From: Anaerofustis stercorihominis
GTDB lineage: Bacteria; Bacillota; Clostridia; Eubacteriales; Anaerofustaceae
Direction of reading: 5' to 3'
Assembly: GCF_005844425.1 (NCBI RefSeq)
Contig: NZ_SPHL01000004.1
Span: 16,064-80,063 of the forward strand
DNA length: 64,000 nt
Position numbers and translations under genes: made by a program
Shown here: positions 1 to 10,800 of the stretch, piece after piece
How positions within the stretch are numbered: the first letter of the stretch is position 1
How the letters are laid out: every line of letters starts with the position of its first letter
The notes under the pieces: model-generated
What the model saw: only the letters and a program-made list of their open reading frames with translations
What the model was told of the DNA's origin: nothing
Database searches by the model: none

Positions 1-1
1 A

Positions 2-1567
2 GCCGACTGGCTGGTGGGCATCAATGCCACCCGTCTTTTCAGCGTACTGTACCACCGCACTTTGAACATCGGGCGTGTGATGTCCCCGACGCTGGCCCTG
101 ATCGTCCAGCGGGAGGCCGAGATCAGCGCCTTCAAGCCGGTCCCGTTTTATACGCCGGTTCTGGACTGCGGCGGATTTTCTGCCGCCGGTGAGAAATGTG
201 CCGAGAAAGCGGCGGCCCAGGCGGTGGCGGATGCCTGCAAAGGCCAGCCCGCCCTGGTCCAGACTGTGGAGCAGAAAGAAAAATCAGAAAAACCGCCTGC
301 CCTCTATGACCTGACAACCCTCCAGCGGGATGCCAACCGGCAGCTTGGCTACACGGCCCAGCAGACCCTGGACTATCTCCAGGCATTGTATGAAAAGAAG
401 CTCTGCACCTATCCCCGCACCGACAGCCGATATTTGACCGCCGATATGGAAGGGACGGTTCCGGCTCTGGCGGCTGCGGCGGCGAAGATCTGCGGGGTGG
501 CTGTGCCGGACACCGTTCTGGCCGCCCAGGTATGCAACAGCGCCAAAGTCACCGACCACCATGCCATCGTCCCCACCGAGGGAGCTGGCCGGGCGGATGT
601 GGAGGCCCTGCCTGCCGGGGAACGGGAAATCCTGCGTCTGGTGGCGCGGGAGCTTCTGTGTGCCACCGGCTCCCCTTACCGCTACCAGGAAACGGCTGTC
701 ACCCTGTCCTGCGGCGGGAACCAATTTTTGGCCAAAGGAAAGGCCATCACCGATCCGGGCTGGAAAGCCTATCAGCGGGAAAAGGTAGACCCTGCAAAAG
801 AAAGCGTCCTGCCGGACGGACTGACAGAAGGAATGACGCTCCCCGTCACCGCTGTCACCATCAAAGAGGGCAAGACCACCGCCCCCAAGCACTACACCGA
901 GGACACGCTGCTCTCCGCGATGGAAACGGCTGGCGCAAAGGATATGCCGGAGGATGCGGAGCGCAAGGGCATCGGCACACCGGCCACCCGCGCCGGTATT
1001 TTGGAAAAGCTGGTGTCCACCGGCTTTGTGGAGCGCAAGAAACAGAAAAAGACCACCAACCTCATCCCCACGCAGATTGGCGTTTCCCTGATTACTGTCC
1101 TGCCGGAGCAGCTTCAATCGCCGCTTCTGACTGCGGAATGGGAACACCAGCTCAAAGAGGTGGAGCGCGGTGAAGTGAAGCCCAGCGAGTTCATGGACGG
1201 TATCTGCAATATGCTCCGGGACCTGGTGGGGACCTACAAGGTGATTGACGGTTCCCAGGTGCTTTTCCCCTCTGACCGGGAGACGGTGGGCAAATGCCCC
1301 CGCTGCGGCGGGGCTGTCACCGAGCGCAAGCAGGGATTTTTCTGCGAAAACGCTGGCTGCCGGTTTGCCCTTTGGAAAAACAGCAAGTTTTTCACAGCCA
1401 AGAAAAAGAACCTTACCAAGGCGGTGGCCGCCTCTCTCCTGAAGGATGGCCGTGTGAAGCTCACCGGCTGCTACTCGGAGAAAACCGGCAAGACCTATGA
1501 TGCAACGGTGGTGATGGAGGACACCGGCGAAAAGACCAACTTCAAGCTGGTGTTCGGGAATGGATAA
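2..1567 (+). CDS. topB: DNA topoisomerase III, 5'-truncated by window edge
   Basis: Type IA topoisomerase that nicks and passes single strands; on these elements it is thought to help DNA processing in transfer. The frame is open at the left edge (A-D-W-L-V-G-I-N-A-T-R), so the TOPRIM N-terminus lies outside. Visible are the GRVMSPTLALI motif, the active-site tyrosine in CTYPRTDSRYL (codon at 410-412) and a C-terminal zinc ribbon starting CPRCGG near 1300. Its stop overlaps the start of the next gene, which suggests translational coupling. The ATG-like start at 14 is an artefact of truncation. Function is firm from motifs; a role in conjugation is inferred from the neighbourhood. Confidence 0.93.
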   Translation, partial: ADWLVGINATRLFSVLYHRTLNIGRVMSPTLALIVQREAEISAFKPVPFYTPVLDCGGFSAAGEKCAEKAAAQAVADACKGQPALVQTVEQKEKSEKPPALYDLTTLQRDANRQLGYTAQQTLDYLQALYEKKLCTYPRTDSRYLTADMEGTVPALAAAAAKICGVAVPDTVLAAQVCNSAKVTDHHAIVPTEGAGRADVEALPAGEREILRLVARELLCATGSPYRYQETAVTLSCGGNQFLAKGKAITDPGWKAYQREKVDPAKESVLPDGLTEGMTLPVTAVTIKEGKTTAPKHYTEDTLLSAMETAGAKDMPEDAERKGIGTPATRAGILEKLVSTGFVERKKQKKTTNLIPTQIGVSLITVLPEQLQSPLLTAEWEHQLKEVERGEVKPSEFMDGICNMLRDLVGTYKVIDGSQVLFPSDRETVGKCPRCGGAVTERKQGFFCENAGCRFALWKNSKFFTAKKKNLTKAVAASLLKDGRVKLTGCYSEKTGKTYDATVVMEDTGEKTNFKLVFGNG

Positions 1568-1919
1568 GCCTCGCATGACGGAGGGCCAGCTCCGGCGCGC
1601 CCGGAAACTGATCCGCCGCCTGTGCGCCAACTATGATGAAGGAAACTGCCTGGCCCTGGATGAAGGCGAGGGATGCGTCTGTGTGCAGAGCATTTCCTAC
1701 TCCCTTCTCTGCCGGTATTTTAAGGAGGCGGTTCTGCCTGCGGATGCGGAGCTGTGCGCGGCCATCGGCCAGGGAGCCGATGATCTGAAACGCTGCCGGG
1801 CCTGCGGCAAGCCCTTCCAGGCCAGAAGCAATCGGGCTTTGTACTGTCCCCGCTGCGCCGCTTTTGAACAGCGGAAGAAAACCCGTGAACGGGTGCGCCG
1901 CCACCGGGGGCAGATGTAA
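1560..1919 (+). CDS. Cysteine-rich VLP-domain protein
   Basis: A 119-residue basic protein whose ATG overlaps the topB stop. It contains several cysteines and a C-terminal zinc-finger-like pair, CRACGKPF and YCPRCA, followed by a very basic tail (RKKTRERVRRHR) typical of nucleic-acid binding. It matches my memory of the Cys_rich_VLP family found next to topB in Tn1549-like elements. No enzymatic function is known. A DNA- or RNA-binding accessory role in transfer is an inference from composition and context. Confidence 0.75.
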   Translation: MDKPRMTEGQLRRARKLIRRLCANYDEGNCLALDEGEGCVCVQSISYSLLCRYFKEAVLPADAELCAAIGQGADDLKRCRACGKPFQARSNRALYCPRCAAFEQRKKTRERVRRHRGQM

Positions 1920-2034
1920 CGCTTTCGGGGCCGGAAAGCCCAGGTATTTCAAGGCATTTCCGGCCCCGTTTGTGCGTTGCCGTATGTTTTCCCCTGAACC
2001 CCTCAAAACCGTGTTTGAAACCGTTACATTTCCG

Positions 2035-2080
2035 CCCCCGCAAGGGATGAGTTTTCTTCCCCTGCGGGGGCCTATTTTTT
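2035..2080 (+). terminator. Rho-independent terminator or attenuator
   Basis: The inverted repeat CCCCCGCA (2035-2042) and TGCGGGGG (2063-2070) forms a GC-rich stem and is followed by CCTATTTTTT. It lies after the Cys-rich VLP gene and directly before the ribosome-binding site (GGAAAGGAG) of the ArdC/YodL gene, so it could also act as an attenuator for that gene. Confidence 0.65.
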
Positions 2081-2101
2081 CAGGAAAGGAGCTGAACTCT
2101 C

Positions 2102-4594
2102 ATGGCCGATAAGCCCACCAACAAGGAACGCCTGAAAGAACTGGGTGAGAAGATCGAGGCAGGCATCCGGGAAGTGTTTGACAGCGGCAAGTATGCCGAG
2201 TATCTGAAAGTCATGTCCCGCTTTCCCACCTACTCCGTCAACAACCAGATGCTGATCCGCTTACAGCGCCCTAACGCGACCAAAGTGGCCGGTTATAACA
2301 AGTGGCAGCAATTTGAGCGCCATGTAAAGCGGGGCGAACATGGCATTACGATTATCGCCCCCACACCCTACAAGAAGAAAATCGAGGAACAGAAGCTCGA
2401 CCCGGACACCAAGGCCCCGGTGCTGGATGCCAACGGCAAGGTAGTGATGGAGGAAAAGGAAATTGAAATCCCCACGTTCCGGCCCATCAAAGTGTTTGAC
2501 TACGCACAGACCGAGGGAAAGCCGCTGCCCCAGCTTGCCGCCGACCTGTTCGGGAATGTCCAGCATTACGAGGCTTTCATGGAGGCCCTGCGGCGCACTT
2601 CGCCAGTTCCCCTGACCATCGAGCCGATGCAGGACAACATGGACGGCTTTTTCAGTCCCACCGCCCAGCGCATCGCCATCCGACAAGGGATGAGCGAGGT
2701 CCAGACCGTATGCGCCTGCATCCATGAGATGACCCATGCCACCCTGCACAACTATGAAAAGCAGCGGATGGAGGCCGCTGCCGGGGACCCGTCCAAGGAG
2801 CCGCCAAAGCCCAAGCCCCACCAGATTGAGGAAATCGAGGCGGAAAGCACTTCTTATATGGTCTGCCAGTATTTCGGCATCGAAACCGGGGAGAACAGCT
2901 TCGGCTATGTGGCCTCCTACTGCAAAGACCGGGAGCTGTCGGAGCTTCGGGCCTGCCTGAATACCATCAATAAAACCGCTGGCAGCATGATCGCCGGTAT
3001 CGAAAAGCACTTTGCCGAGGTCTGCAAGGAACAGGGCATTGACCTGTCCGAGCAGAAAAATGAGCCGGAGCAGACGGTCCCGGCTGCGGAAGAACCGGCA
3101 GCGGAGGAACCCGCTGCGCCGGAGCTGGACCCCATCGACCAGCTTGCCTCCGACATCGACCAGTTTGCCTTTGATTTCGACCCTTATGAATACCGGGACC
3201 AAGTGGAGGACCGGGAGGCTGCGGTGAAGGACCTGGCGGCTTCTCTCCGGCATGGCGGGGCGCGAGGTGTTCAGGACTGGCTCCAAAGCGTCCTGGATGA
3301 AAACGAACCCGGTGAAGATACCGCAAAGGCTGCGGAGCTGATGCAGCGGCTGGACCAGCTTGCGCCTGTGCAGGAAAAGCTGCTGCTTCTGGATGAGGCG
3401 GTGTATCTGCATCTGCAAACCACCGAGGATGGCTATGACTACACTCTCTATGATAAAGACACCCTCCGCCAGATGGATGGCGGTCAGTTGGACGCGCCGG
3501 AGCTGCCCATCTCCACCGCCGCCCTGGAAATCTGTGAGATGCACGACCTGGGAGGCCAGTCCATCAAGTATGCGCCCCTTGCCATGATTGAAACTTTGCA
3601 GGAGGCGGCCTACCGGCAGATGCAGGAGGCAGCGACCCAGGCTGCCGTCCCGGAAAGTACCATGCTGCCGGATGCCCCGGAGCAGACGCTGGATGAGTAC
3701 CCCATGCCGGACCCGATGCTCACGCTGGATGATCTGGAAAAGTGCGGCTACCGGGACGGGGATATGCTCCCCCTCTCCAAAGAGCGGGCGATGGAGCTTT
3801 ATGAGCGGGATCTGACCGTGTATGCGGTGGTGGATGGCGGTAGCGCGGAGATGCTGTTTGACCGGGAAGAATTTGACACCCAGGCCGCCGGGACCATGTA
3901 TGCCGTTTCCCGCGAGGAATGGGAGGAAAGCCCGGAGTTCGATGCGCGGGTGCAGAACCGCCTGAACCACCAGGAAGAACGGGAACGGGCATTTCTTTCC
4001 CATGAGGGGGACTGCTTCGCCATTTACCAGGTGGCCGAGAATGACCCGCAGAGGCTTCGTTTTATGAATATGGACTGGCTGAACGCCCATGACCTTTCTG
4101 TGGAGCGGGGCAACTATGATCTGGTCTATACCGCCCCGCTCCCGGAAACCGGCAGCATGGACGGGCGGCTTCACAAGCTGTTTGAACAGTTCAATTTCCA
4201 CCGCCCGGCAGACTTCCACAGCCCATCCATGAGCGTCAGCGACATCGTTGCGATAAAAAGGGATGGCGTGGTATCCTGCCATTACTGCGACAGCGTTGGC
4301 TTTCAGGAAATCCCCGGCTTTCTTCCGTCCAATCCGCTGAAAAATGCGGAAATGACCGTTGAAGATGATTACGGCATGATTGACGGCATCATCAACAACG
4401 GCCCCAAAGCAACGGTGGCGGAGCTGGAGGCGCAGGCAAGAAGCGGACAGCCCATTTCCCTGATGGACCTGGCAGATGCCGTCCACCGGGAGGAACGGGA
4501 CAAGAAAAAATCTGTGATGGAACAGCTCCGGCAGAGTCCGAAACAGGAGCGGAAAAAGACAGCGCCCAAAAAGAGCGCGGAAAGGGAGCTTTGA
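2102..4594 (+). CDS. ArdC-like / zinc-peptidase / YodL multidomain protein
   Basis: An 830-residue protein. The N-terminal part (about 1-130) resembles the ArdC ssDNA-binding domain, including SVNNQMLIRLQ and VAGYNKWQ. A zinc metallopeptidase motif HEMTH at residues 208-212 follows, as in ArdC/IrrE-type proteins. The middle is acidic and repetitive (EEPAAEEPAAPE). The C-terminal part (about 635-755) resembles the YodL domain (FAIYQVAEN, NYDLVYTAPLPE, SMSVSDIVAI). It starts after a strong ribosome-binding site and ends two bases before the TTRAP gene. ArdC proteins protect incoming single-stranded DNA from restriction; that role is inferred here. The YodL domain has no settled function. Confidence 0.75.
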   Translation: MADKPTNKERLKELGEKIEAGIREVFDSGKYAEYLKVMSRFPTYSVNNQMLIRLQRPNATKVAGYNKWQQFERHVKRGEHGITIIAPTPYKKKIEEQKLDPDTKAPVLDANGKVVMEEKEIEIPTFRPIKVFDYAQTEGKPLPQLAADLFGNVQHYEAFMEALRRTSPVPLTIEPMQDNMDGFFSPTAQRIAIRQGMSEVQTVCACIHEMTHATLHNYEKQRMEAAAGDPSKEPPKPKPHQIEEIEAESTSYMVCQYFGIETGENSFGYVASYCKDRELSELRACLNTINKTAGSMIAGIEKHFAEVCKEQGIDLSEQKNEPEQTVPAAEEPAAEEPAAPELDPIDQLASDIDQFAFDFDPYEYRDQVEDREAAVKDLAASLRHGGARGVQDWLQSVLDENEPGEDTAKAAELMQRLDQLAPVQEKLLLLDEAVYLHLQTTEDGYDYTLYDKDTLRQMDGGQLDAPELPISTAALEICEMHDLGGQSIKYAPLAMIETLQEAAYRQMQEAATQAAVPESTMLPDAPEQTLDEYPMPDPMLTLDDLEKCGYRDGDMLPLSKERAMELYERDLTVYAVVDGGSAEMLFDREEFDTQAAGTMYAVSREEWEESPEFDARVQNRLNHQEERERAFLSHEGDCFAIYQVAENDPQRLRFMNMDWLNAHDLSVERGNYDLVYTAPLPETGSMDGRLHKLFEQFNFHRPADFHSPSMSVSDIVAIKRDGVVSCHYCDSVGFQEIPGFLPSNPLKNAEMTVEDDYGMIDGIINNGPKATVAELEAQARSGQPISLMDLADAVHREERDKKKSVMEQLRQSPKQERKKTAPKKSAEREL

Positions 4595-4595
4595 T

Positions 4596-4838
4596 ATGAA
4601 CAACTTTACCTTTGAAGAAATCAACCTGATGTGCATTTACAATTCCGGGGACGGGACCCGCCAGGAGCTGATCGAGGCCCTCACCGAGATGCGCGGCTAC
4701 CTGGGCGCAGATGAAACGGAGCTTTTGGAGCTTACCGACTCTGCTCTTTCAAAGCTGTCCGCCATGACCGATGAAGCATTTGCCGAGCTGGAACTGTACC
4801 CGGATTTTGACAGCGAGGACAATGCCTATGATGAGTAA
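4596..4838 (+). CDS. TTRAP-like transposon-transfer assisting protein
   Basis: A small acidic protein of 80 residues (starts MNNFTFEEINLM, ends DSEDNAYDE). It fits the transposon-transfer assisting protein family of clostridial conjugative transposons by length, acidity and position between the ArdC/YodL gene and the giant helicase. Its last codons overlap the start of the helicase gene. No catalytic motif is visible. The family assignment is from memory and the biochemical role is unknown. Confidence 0.65.
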   Translation: MNNFTFEEINLMCIYNSGDGTRQELIEALTEMRGYLGADETELLELTDSALSKLSAMTDEAFAELELYPDFDSEDNAYDE

Positions 4839-7800
4839 CCTGGAATTTTATTCTGCGATGGCCAGCTACACCGCCACCCATCTGACGGATAGCTGGCAGA
4901 GGTGGACCGCATTTCTCACCACCGCCTCCCGGCTGTATAAGTACCCCTTCCACGAGCAGCTTATGATCTTCGCCCAGCGCCCGGATGCAACAGCCTGTGC
5001 GGAATATGACCTCTGGAACGACACCATGCGCCGGTATGTGCGGCGCGGCTCCAAGGGCATCGCCCTTGTGGACAATTCCCGCGAAAAGCCCCGGCTTCGG
5101 TATGTGTTCGACATTTCCGACACCGGCCTGCGGAAAAATTCCCGCCACCCCTTCCTGTGGGAGCTTCGCCCGGAGCATGAGGCGGCGGTGGCTCAGGCGC
5201 TTGCCGAGCGGTTTGGTGCGCCGCCCGAAAACAACCTGGCGGAACAGCTTGAAAGCATCGCGGCCCAGCTTGTCAGCGAGTATTGGGTGGAACACAAGCG
5301 GGACATCCTCGACATCGTTGACGGGAGCTTTCTGGAAGGCTATGATGAATTTAACATCGGAGTGCAGTTCAGAAATGCCGCAACGGTCAGCATTACCTAC
5401 TCGCTGCTGTCCCGGTGTGGACTGGAGCCGGAAGGCTACTTCGACCATGAGGACTTTTTAAGTATCTTCGATTTCAACACCCCGGAGGCGGTAGCTGCCC
5501 TGGGAACGGCGGTCAGCCAGAGCAACCAACAGGTGCTGCGGCAGATCGGCATTACTATCCAAAACTATGAACGAGCCAAATTCGCGGAAAGGAGCGTCAC
5601 ACATGGAGAACAACCTGACTTACACCAAGAACGGAGATTATCTGATCCCCGACCTGAAGCTGGAGGAAACGAAGCCCCTGGGCCGGTACGGGAGGATGCG
5701 CCGGGATTATCTGAAGGAGCATCGGCCGGTCCTGTTCAACGCCATGATGGTGAGCGGGAAATTGTACCCGCACTTGAACGAGATCGAGCAGACCATGAAC
5801 CGGCGGCTGGAGCAGATGATGCCGGAGCTGATGCAGGCGGCGGGCGTGACGGAGGAACTGAAAGCCCGCGATCCGATGACCTGGGTGGGGCTGATGAACA
5901 ACTGCAAAGCCCAGGCGGAGGAAATCCTTCTGACGGAACTTATATACAGCTAACCCTGTTTCCCTCGGAACAGGAACAAATACGGCGGATTGATGAAGGG
6001 CCAGGCGTTTTCGCGTCTGGCCCTTCTGCTGTCCCGGAGCCGGAACCGGCCCCGCCAACACCAGCGGTCCCTCGCCGGGCGCTTACCCAGGCTGACATTG
6101 ATGCCGCCATCCAGGAATGGAACGGCAATATCGAGAGCAAGCACGCGGTTGTCCGCTACATGAAGGACCATGCCCGTGAAAAGGACACCGCTACTTGGCT
6201 GCGGCAGGAATACGGCGATGCGCTGCCTGCCTTTCCTGTCACGGCGGATGGCGCGGCGGGCGATGTGCCGTGGCCCAAAGTGCAGCGCCGGATCGCCCAG
6301 CTCATTAAGGAGGACCGCTTCTATACTCAAGAAGAACAGGACCGCTTTGACAACATCGACCCTATCGCCATCCGGGAGGCCCTGGCCGAGCGCGGGATTG
6401 TGAACGGTCAGGTGGCAGACCCGGAAAAGCTGGACAACGACCTGTTCATCCAGCAGGTGATGCAGGATGTGGAGGCTGTCGCAGCCGAGGAACACGCCGA
6501 GCCGGAGCCAGAGCCGCCTGCGCCGGACTTATCCGGCCAGCCTGTCACCCGCGAGGGAGACACCATCACCATTGGGAATGGGGAGCCGACCCATGAGATC
6601 GACATTACCGTTTCCGATGAGGAATACGAGGCCATCCAGCAGGCCATCCCGGAGAAAAAGGTCTATGACCCCTCCGCACCGGTCTACCATGTAGGCGATA
6701 TGGTCTATCTGGACAATCAGGAATACCAGATCACAGAGCTGCGGGAGGATACGGTACAGCTTCTTCCCGCTGGCATGGCTTACCCGATCTTCCGGGCCGA
6801 GAGCCGGGAACGGTTTGAGCAGCTTCTGAAAAACGACCTGCGAAACGGCCCCATTACCGAGTTCCTTTCTGCTGACCCGGAGAAAACGGACCAGGACCTG
6901 CGGGAAGTGCTGACTTCCGGGCTGTTTACCTGGCAGGACAAGGAGTACATTTCCCGCTGGCTGCGGGATGGCGAGGGCAATACCAAAATCGCCCAGCGCC
7001 TTTCTGAGCTGTATTCCGGGCGCGTGGAGACGATGGACTTTGTGACCGGGGATATAGCAGACTACCGCACCTTCACCACCAGCGTTGAGGTGGAGATCCT
7101 GGACCATGAGGAACGAAAACTTGCGACCCTGGCATACCGATGGGATGAACTGGCTCCGCTTCTTCGGGGAATGTATGTAAAGGAGCTGGACGGCTTCTTT
7201 CAGGACCCGGAAGGCTTCGCAGACCGGCACACATCCCCATTGGAAGGAACTCCATCTTACCAGGTGGGCGATCAGGTAACGCTCCCTGCGCCTGACCACC
7301 CCATCACCGGCACGATTGATGCCATTGAAGATACAACGGTCCGCATTTATACCGGGCCTTATGCCTGGAGCTATGATGTCATCAGCCGGGAACAGTTTGA
7401 AACCTGGCTACGCCAGGATGAGCGAAACGCCGGACTGTTCACGCAGGAGGAAAAAGAACCCCCTGCGCCGGAAATCACCTCCGAGCCGGTAACGGTCTAT
7501 CCGGGGGACAAAAACGGACTTCCCTATGATGTGGTGGTGGAACGGCTGCACATAGACGAGCCGGAACCCACGCCGCCGGAACCGGCCTTTTCTGCGGAGC
7601 AGGCTGACCATCAGGAAAACACGGACCAGCCCCGCCGAACCGGGCAGAACTTCCACATCACAGACGACCACCTGGGGGAAGGCGGACCGAGGCTCAAATA
7701 TCAGGCCAATATCACGGCCATCCGGCTGTTGAAGGAGCTTGAGACTGCGGGCCAGCAGGCCAGCCCGGAACAGCAGGAAGTGCTGTCCCGCTATGTGGGC

Positions 7801-10800
7801 TGGGGCGGCGTGCCGGAGGCTTTCGACCCGGCCAAAACCGCCTGGGCCAAGGAGTATGCCGAGCTGAAGGAGCTTTTGACCCCGGAGGAATACGAGGCGG
7901 CCAGGGCCTCCACCCTGAACGCCCACTACACCAGCCCTATGGTGATCCGCGCCATTTATGAGGCCGTGGAGCAGATGGGCTTTCACAGCGGCAACATTCT
8001 GGAACCGTCCTGCGGCGTGGGCAACTTCTTCGGGATGCTCCCGGAGAGCATGAGCGAAAGCAAGCTGTACGGCGTGGAGCTGGACAGCATCACCGGGCGT
8101 ATCGCCCGCCAGCTCTATCCCAATGCCCGCATCGAGGTCAACGGCTTTGAGAAAACGCAGTACCCTGATGGCGTTTTTGACCTTGCCATCGGAAATGTAC
8201 CGTTTGGCAACTACCGGGTGAGTGACCGGCCCTATGACCGGCACAATCTGCTGATCCACGATTACTTCTTTGCCAAGACCATCGACAAGGTGCGGGCTGG
8301 CGGCATCATTGCTTTCATCACTTCCAACGGCATCAGCGGCGGCACAATGGATAAAAAGGACGCGCACGCCAGAGAGTATATGGCCCGGCGCTGCGACCTG
8401 CTGGGCGCGGTCCGCCTGCCGAACACCACCTTCCGGGCCAATGCCGGGACAGATATTGCGATGGACATCGTTTTCCTGCAAAAGCGGGAGGTTCCCCGGA
8501 TGCAGGGAGAGCCGCTGCCGGAATGGGTGGAGACAGACCTGTTACGCACAAACACTTATACAGATAAGGACGGGCGGGAACGGCACGACCATGTGACCAT
8601 GAACCGCTACTTCCGTACCCACCCGGAAATGGTGCTGGGCGACCTGGATATTGTGACCGGGCCGTTTGGCCCCCAGCTCGTCTGCAATCCGAGGGAAGGC
8701 GCAGACCTGGAACAGCAGCTCCGTGAAGCGATGCAGCATATCCAGGGCCGCTATACCGAAGCCGCGCTGCCGGAGCTGGGCGAAGGCGAGGACATCGACA
8801 CCTCCCTCCCGGCAGACCCGGATGTGAAAAACTATTCTTACACGGTGGTCGATGGCGCGGTGTACTACCGGGAAAACAGCCGCATGGTGCGCCCTGACTT
8901 AAACGCTACCGCCGAGGCCCGCATCAAGGGGCTGGTGGAGCTGCGGGACTGTGTGCAGCGGCTCATCGACCTGGAAATGAACGCCGCCATGCCGGATGCC
9001 GCTATCCGGGAACAGATGGCGGAGCTGAACCGGCTCTATGATACCTTTTCTGCCAAGTACGGCCTTATCAATGACCGGGCGAACCGGCTGGCCTTTTCCG
9101 ATGACAGCAGCTATTACCTGCTCTGTGCGCTGGAAGTGTTGGACGAGGATGGCAGGCTGGAACGAAAGGCGGATATGTTCACCAAGCGGACCATTAAGCC
9201 CCATGAGGCGGTGGCCTCCGTGGACACCGCCGCCGAAGCCCTGGCAGTCTCCATTTCGGAGAAAGCCTGTGTGGATATGGGCTATATGGCTTCGCTCACC
9301 GGCAGGACCGGGAACGAGCTGGCCGAGGAACTGCGGGGCGTGATCTTCCAGGTGCCGGGGATTACGGAGCCGGATGGAACACCCCATTATGTGACCGCCG
9401 ATGAATACCTGTCCGGTAATGTCCGGCAGAAGCTGCGCCAGGCACAGCGGGCGGCGGAGCGCGATCCGGCGTTTTCCATCAATGTGGAGGCGCTCACTGC
9501 CGCCCAGCCCAAGGACCTGGATGCCTCTGAGATTGAGGTGCGGCTGGGTGCGACCTGGATTGATAAGGAATACATCCAGCAGTTTATGTACGAGACTTTC
9601 AAGACCCCGCCCTATCTGCGGGATGTGATCGAGGTGAAGTATGTCCCTTACACCGCCGAATGGCAGGTGACGGGGAAAAACTCTGTGGGCTACAACAATG
9701 TGGCCGCCTACACCACTTACGGGACCAACCGGGCCAACGCCTATAAAATCCTGGAGGACAGCCTGAACCTGCGGGATGTCCGTATCTATGACACGGTGGA
9801 GGATGCGGACGGAAAAGAGCGCCGGGTGTTAAACGCCAAGGAAACCACTCTGGCCGCGCAGAAGCAGCAGGCCATCCGGGAGGCATTTAAGGACTGGATT
9901 TGGAAGGACCCGGAGCGGCGGCAGGCATTGGTCCGCCAATACAATGAAGAAATGAACAGCACCCGCCCCCGCGAGTATGACGGCAGCCATATCGTCTTTG
10001 GCGGCATGAACCCGTCCATCACCCTGCGGGAGCATCAGAAAAACGCCATCGCCCATGTGCTGTACGGCGGCAATACGCTGCTGGCCCATGAGGTGGGCGC
10101 GGGCAAGACCTTTGAGATGGTGGCCGCCGCGATGGAGGCCAAGCGCCTGGGGCTGTGCCAGAAATCCCTTTTCGTGGTCCCGAACCACCTGACCGAACAG
10201 TGGGCTTCGGAGTTCCTGCGGCTGTACCCTTCGGCCAATATCCTGGTGACAACCAAAAAGGACTTCGAGAAGCACAACCGCAAGAAGTTCTGCGCCCGCA
10301 TCGCCACCGGCGACTATGATGCCATCATTATCGGACACTCGCAATTTGAGAAAATCCCCATCAGCAAGGAACGCCAGGAGCGGCTTTTACAGGAACAGAT
10401 ATGGGAAATCACCGAGGGCATCTCCGAGGTGGAGTCCAGCGGCGGGGAACGCTTCACGGTGAAACAGTTGGAACGGACCAAGAAATCCCTGGAGGCCCGG
10501 CTGGAAAAGCTGCAAGCGGAAGGCCGCAAGGATGATGTGGTAACTTTTGAACAGCTCGGCGTGGACCGGCTCTTTGTGGACGAGGCGCACAACTACAAAA
10601 ACCTGTTCCTCTATACCAAGATGCGGAATGTGGCGGGCCTCTCTACTACGGACGCGCAGAAATCCAGCGATATGTTTGCCAAGTGCCGCTATATGGATGA
10701 GATCACGGGCAGCCGGGGCGTTATCTTTGCCACCGGCACGCCGGTTTCCAACAGTATGACGGAGCTTTACACCATGCAGCGGTATCTCCAATATGACCGG

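Noticed and set aside
284..1630. 448-codon open frame on the minus strand over topB
   Set aside because: Antisense shadow of a GC-rich gene; no domain, no ribosome-binding site, and topB motifs on the plus strand are complete.
2261..4636. 791-codon minus-strand frame over the ArdC/YodL gene
   Set aside because: Long antisense frames are expected at this GC content. The translation is His/Leu/Gly-rich without any recognised fold, and the plus-strand protein has clear domains.
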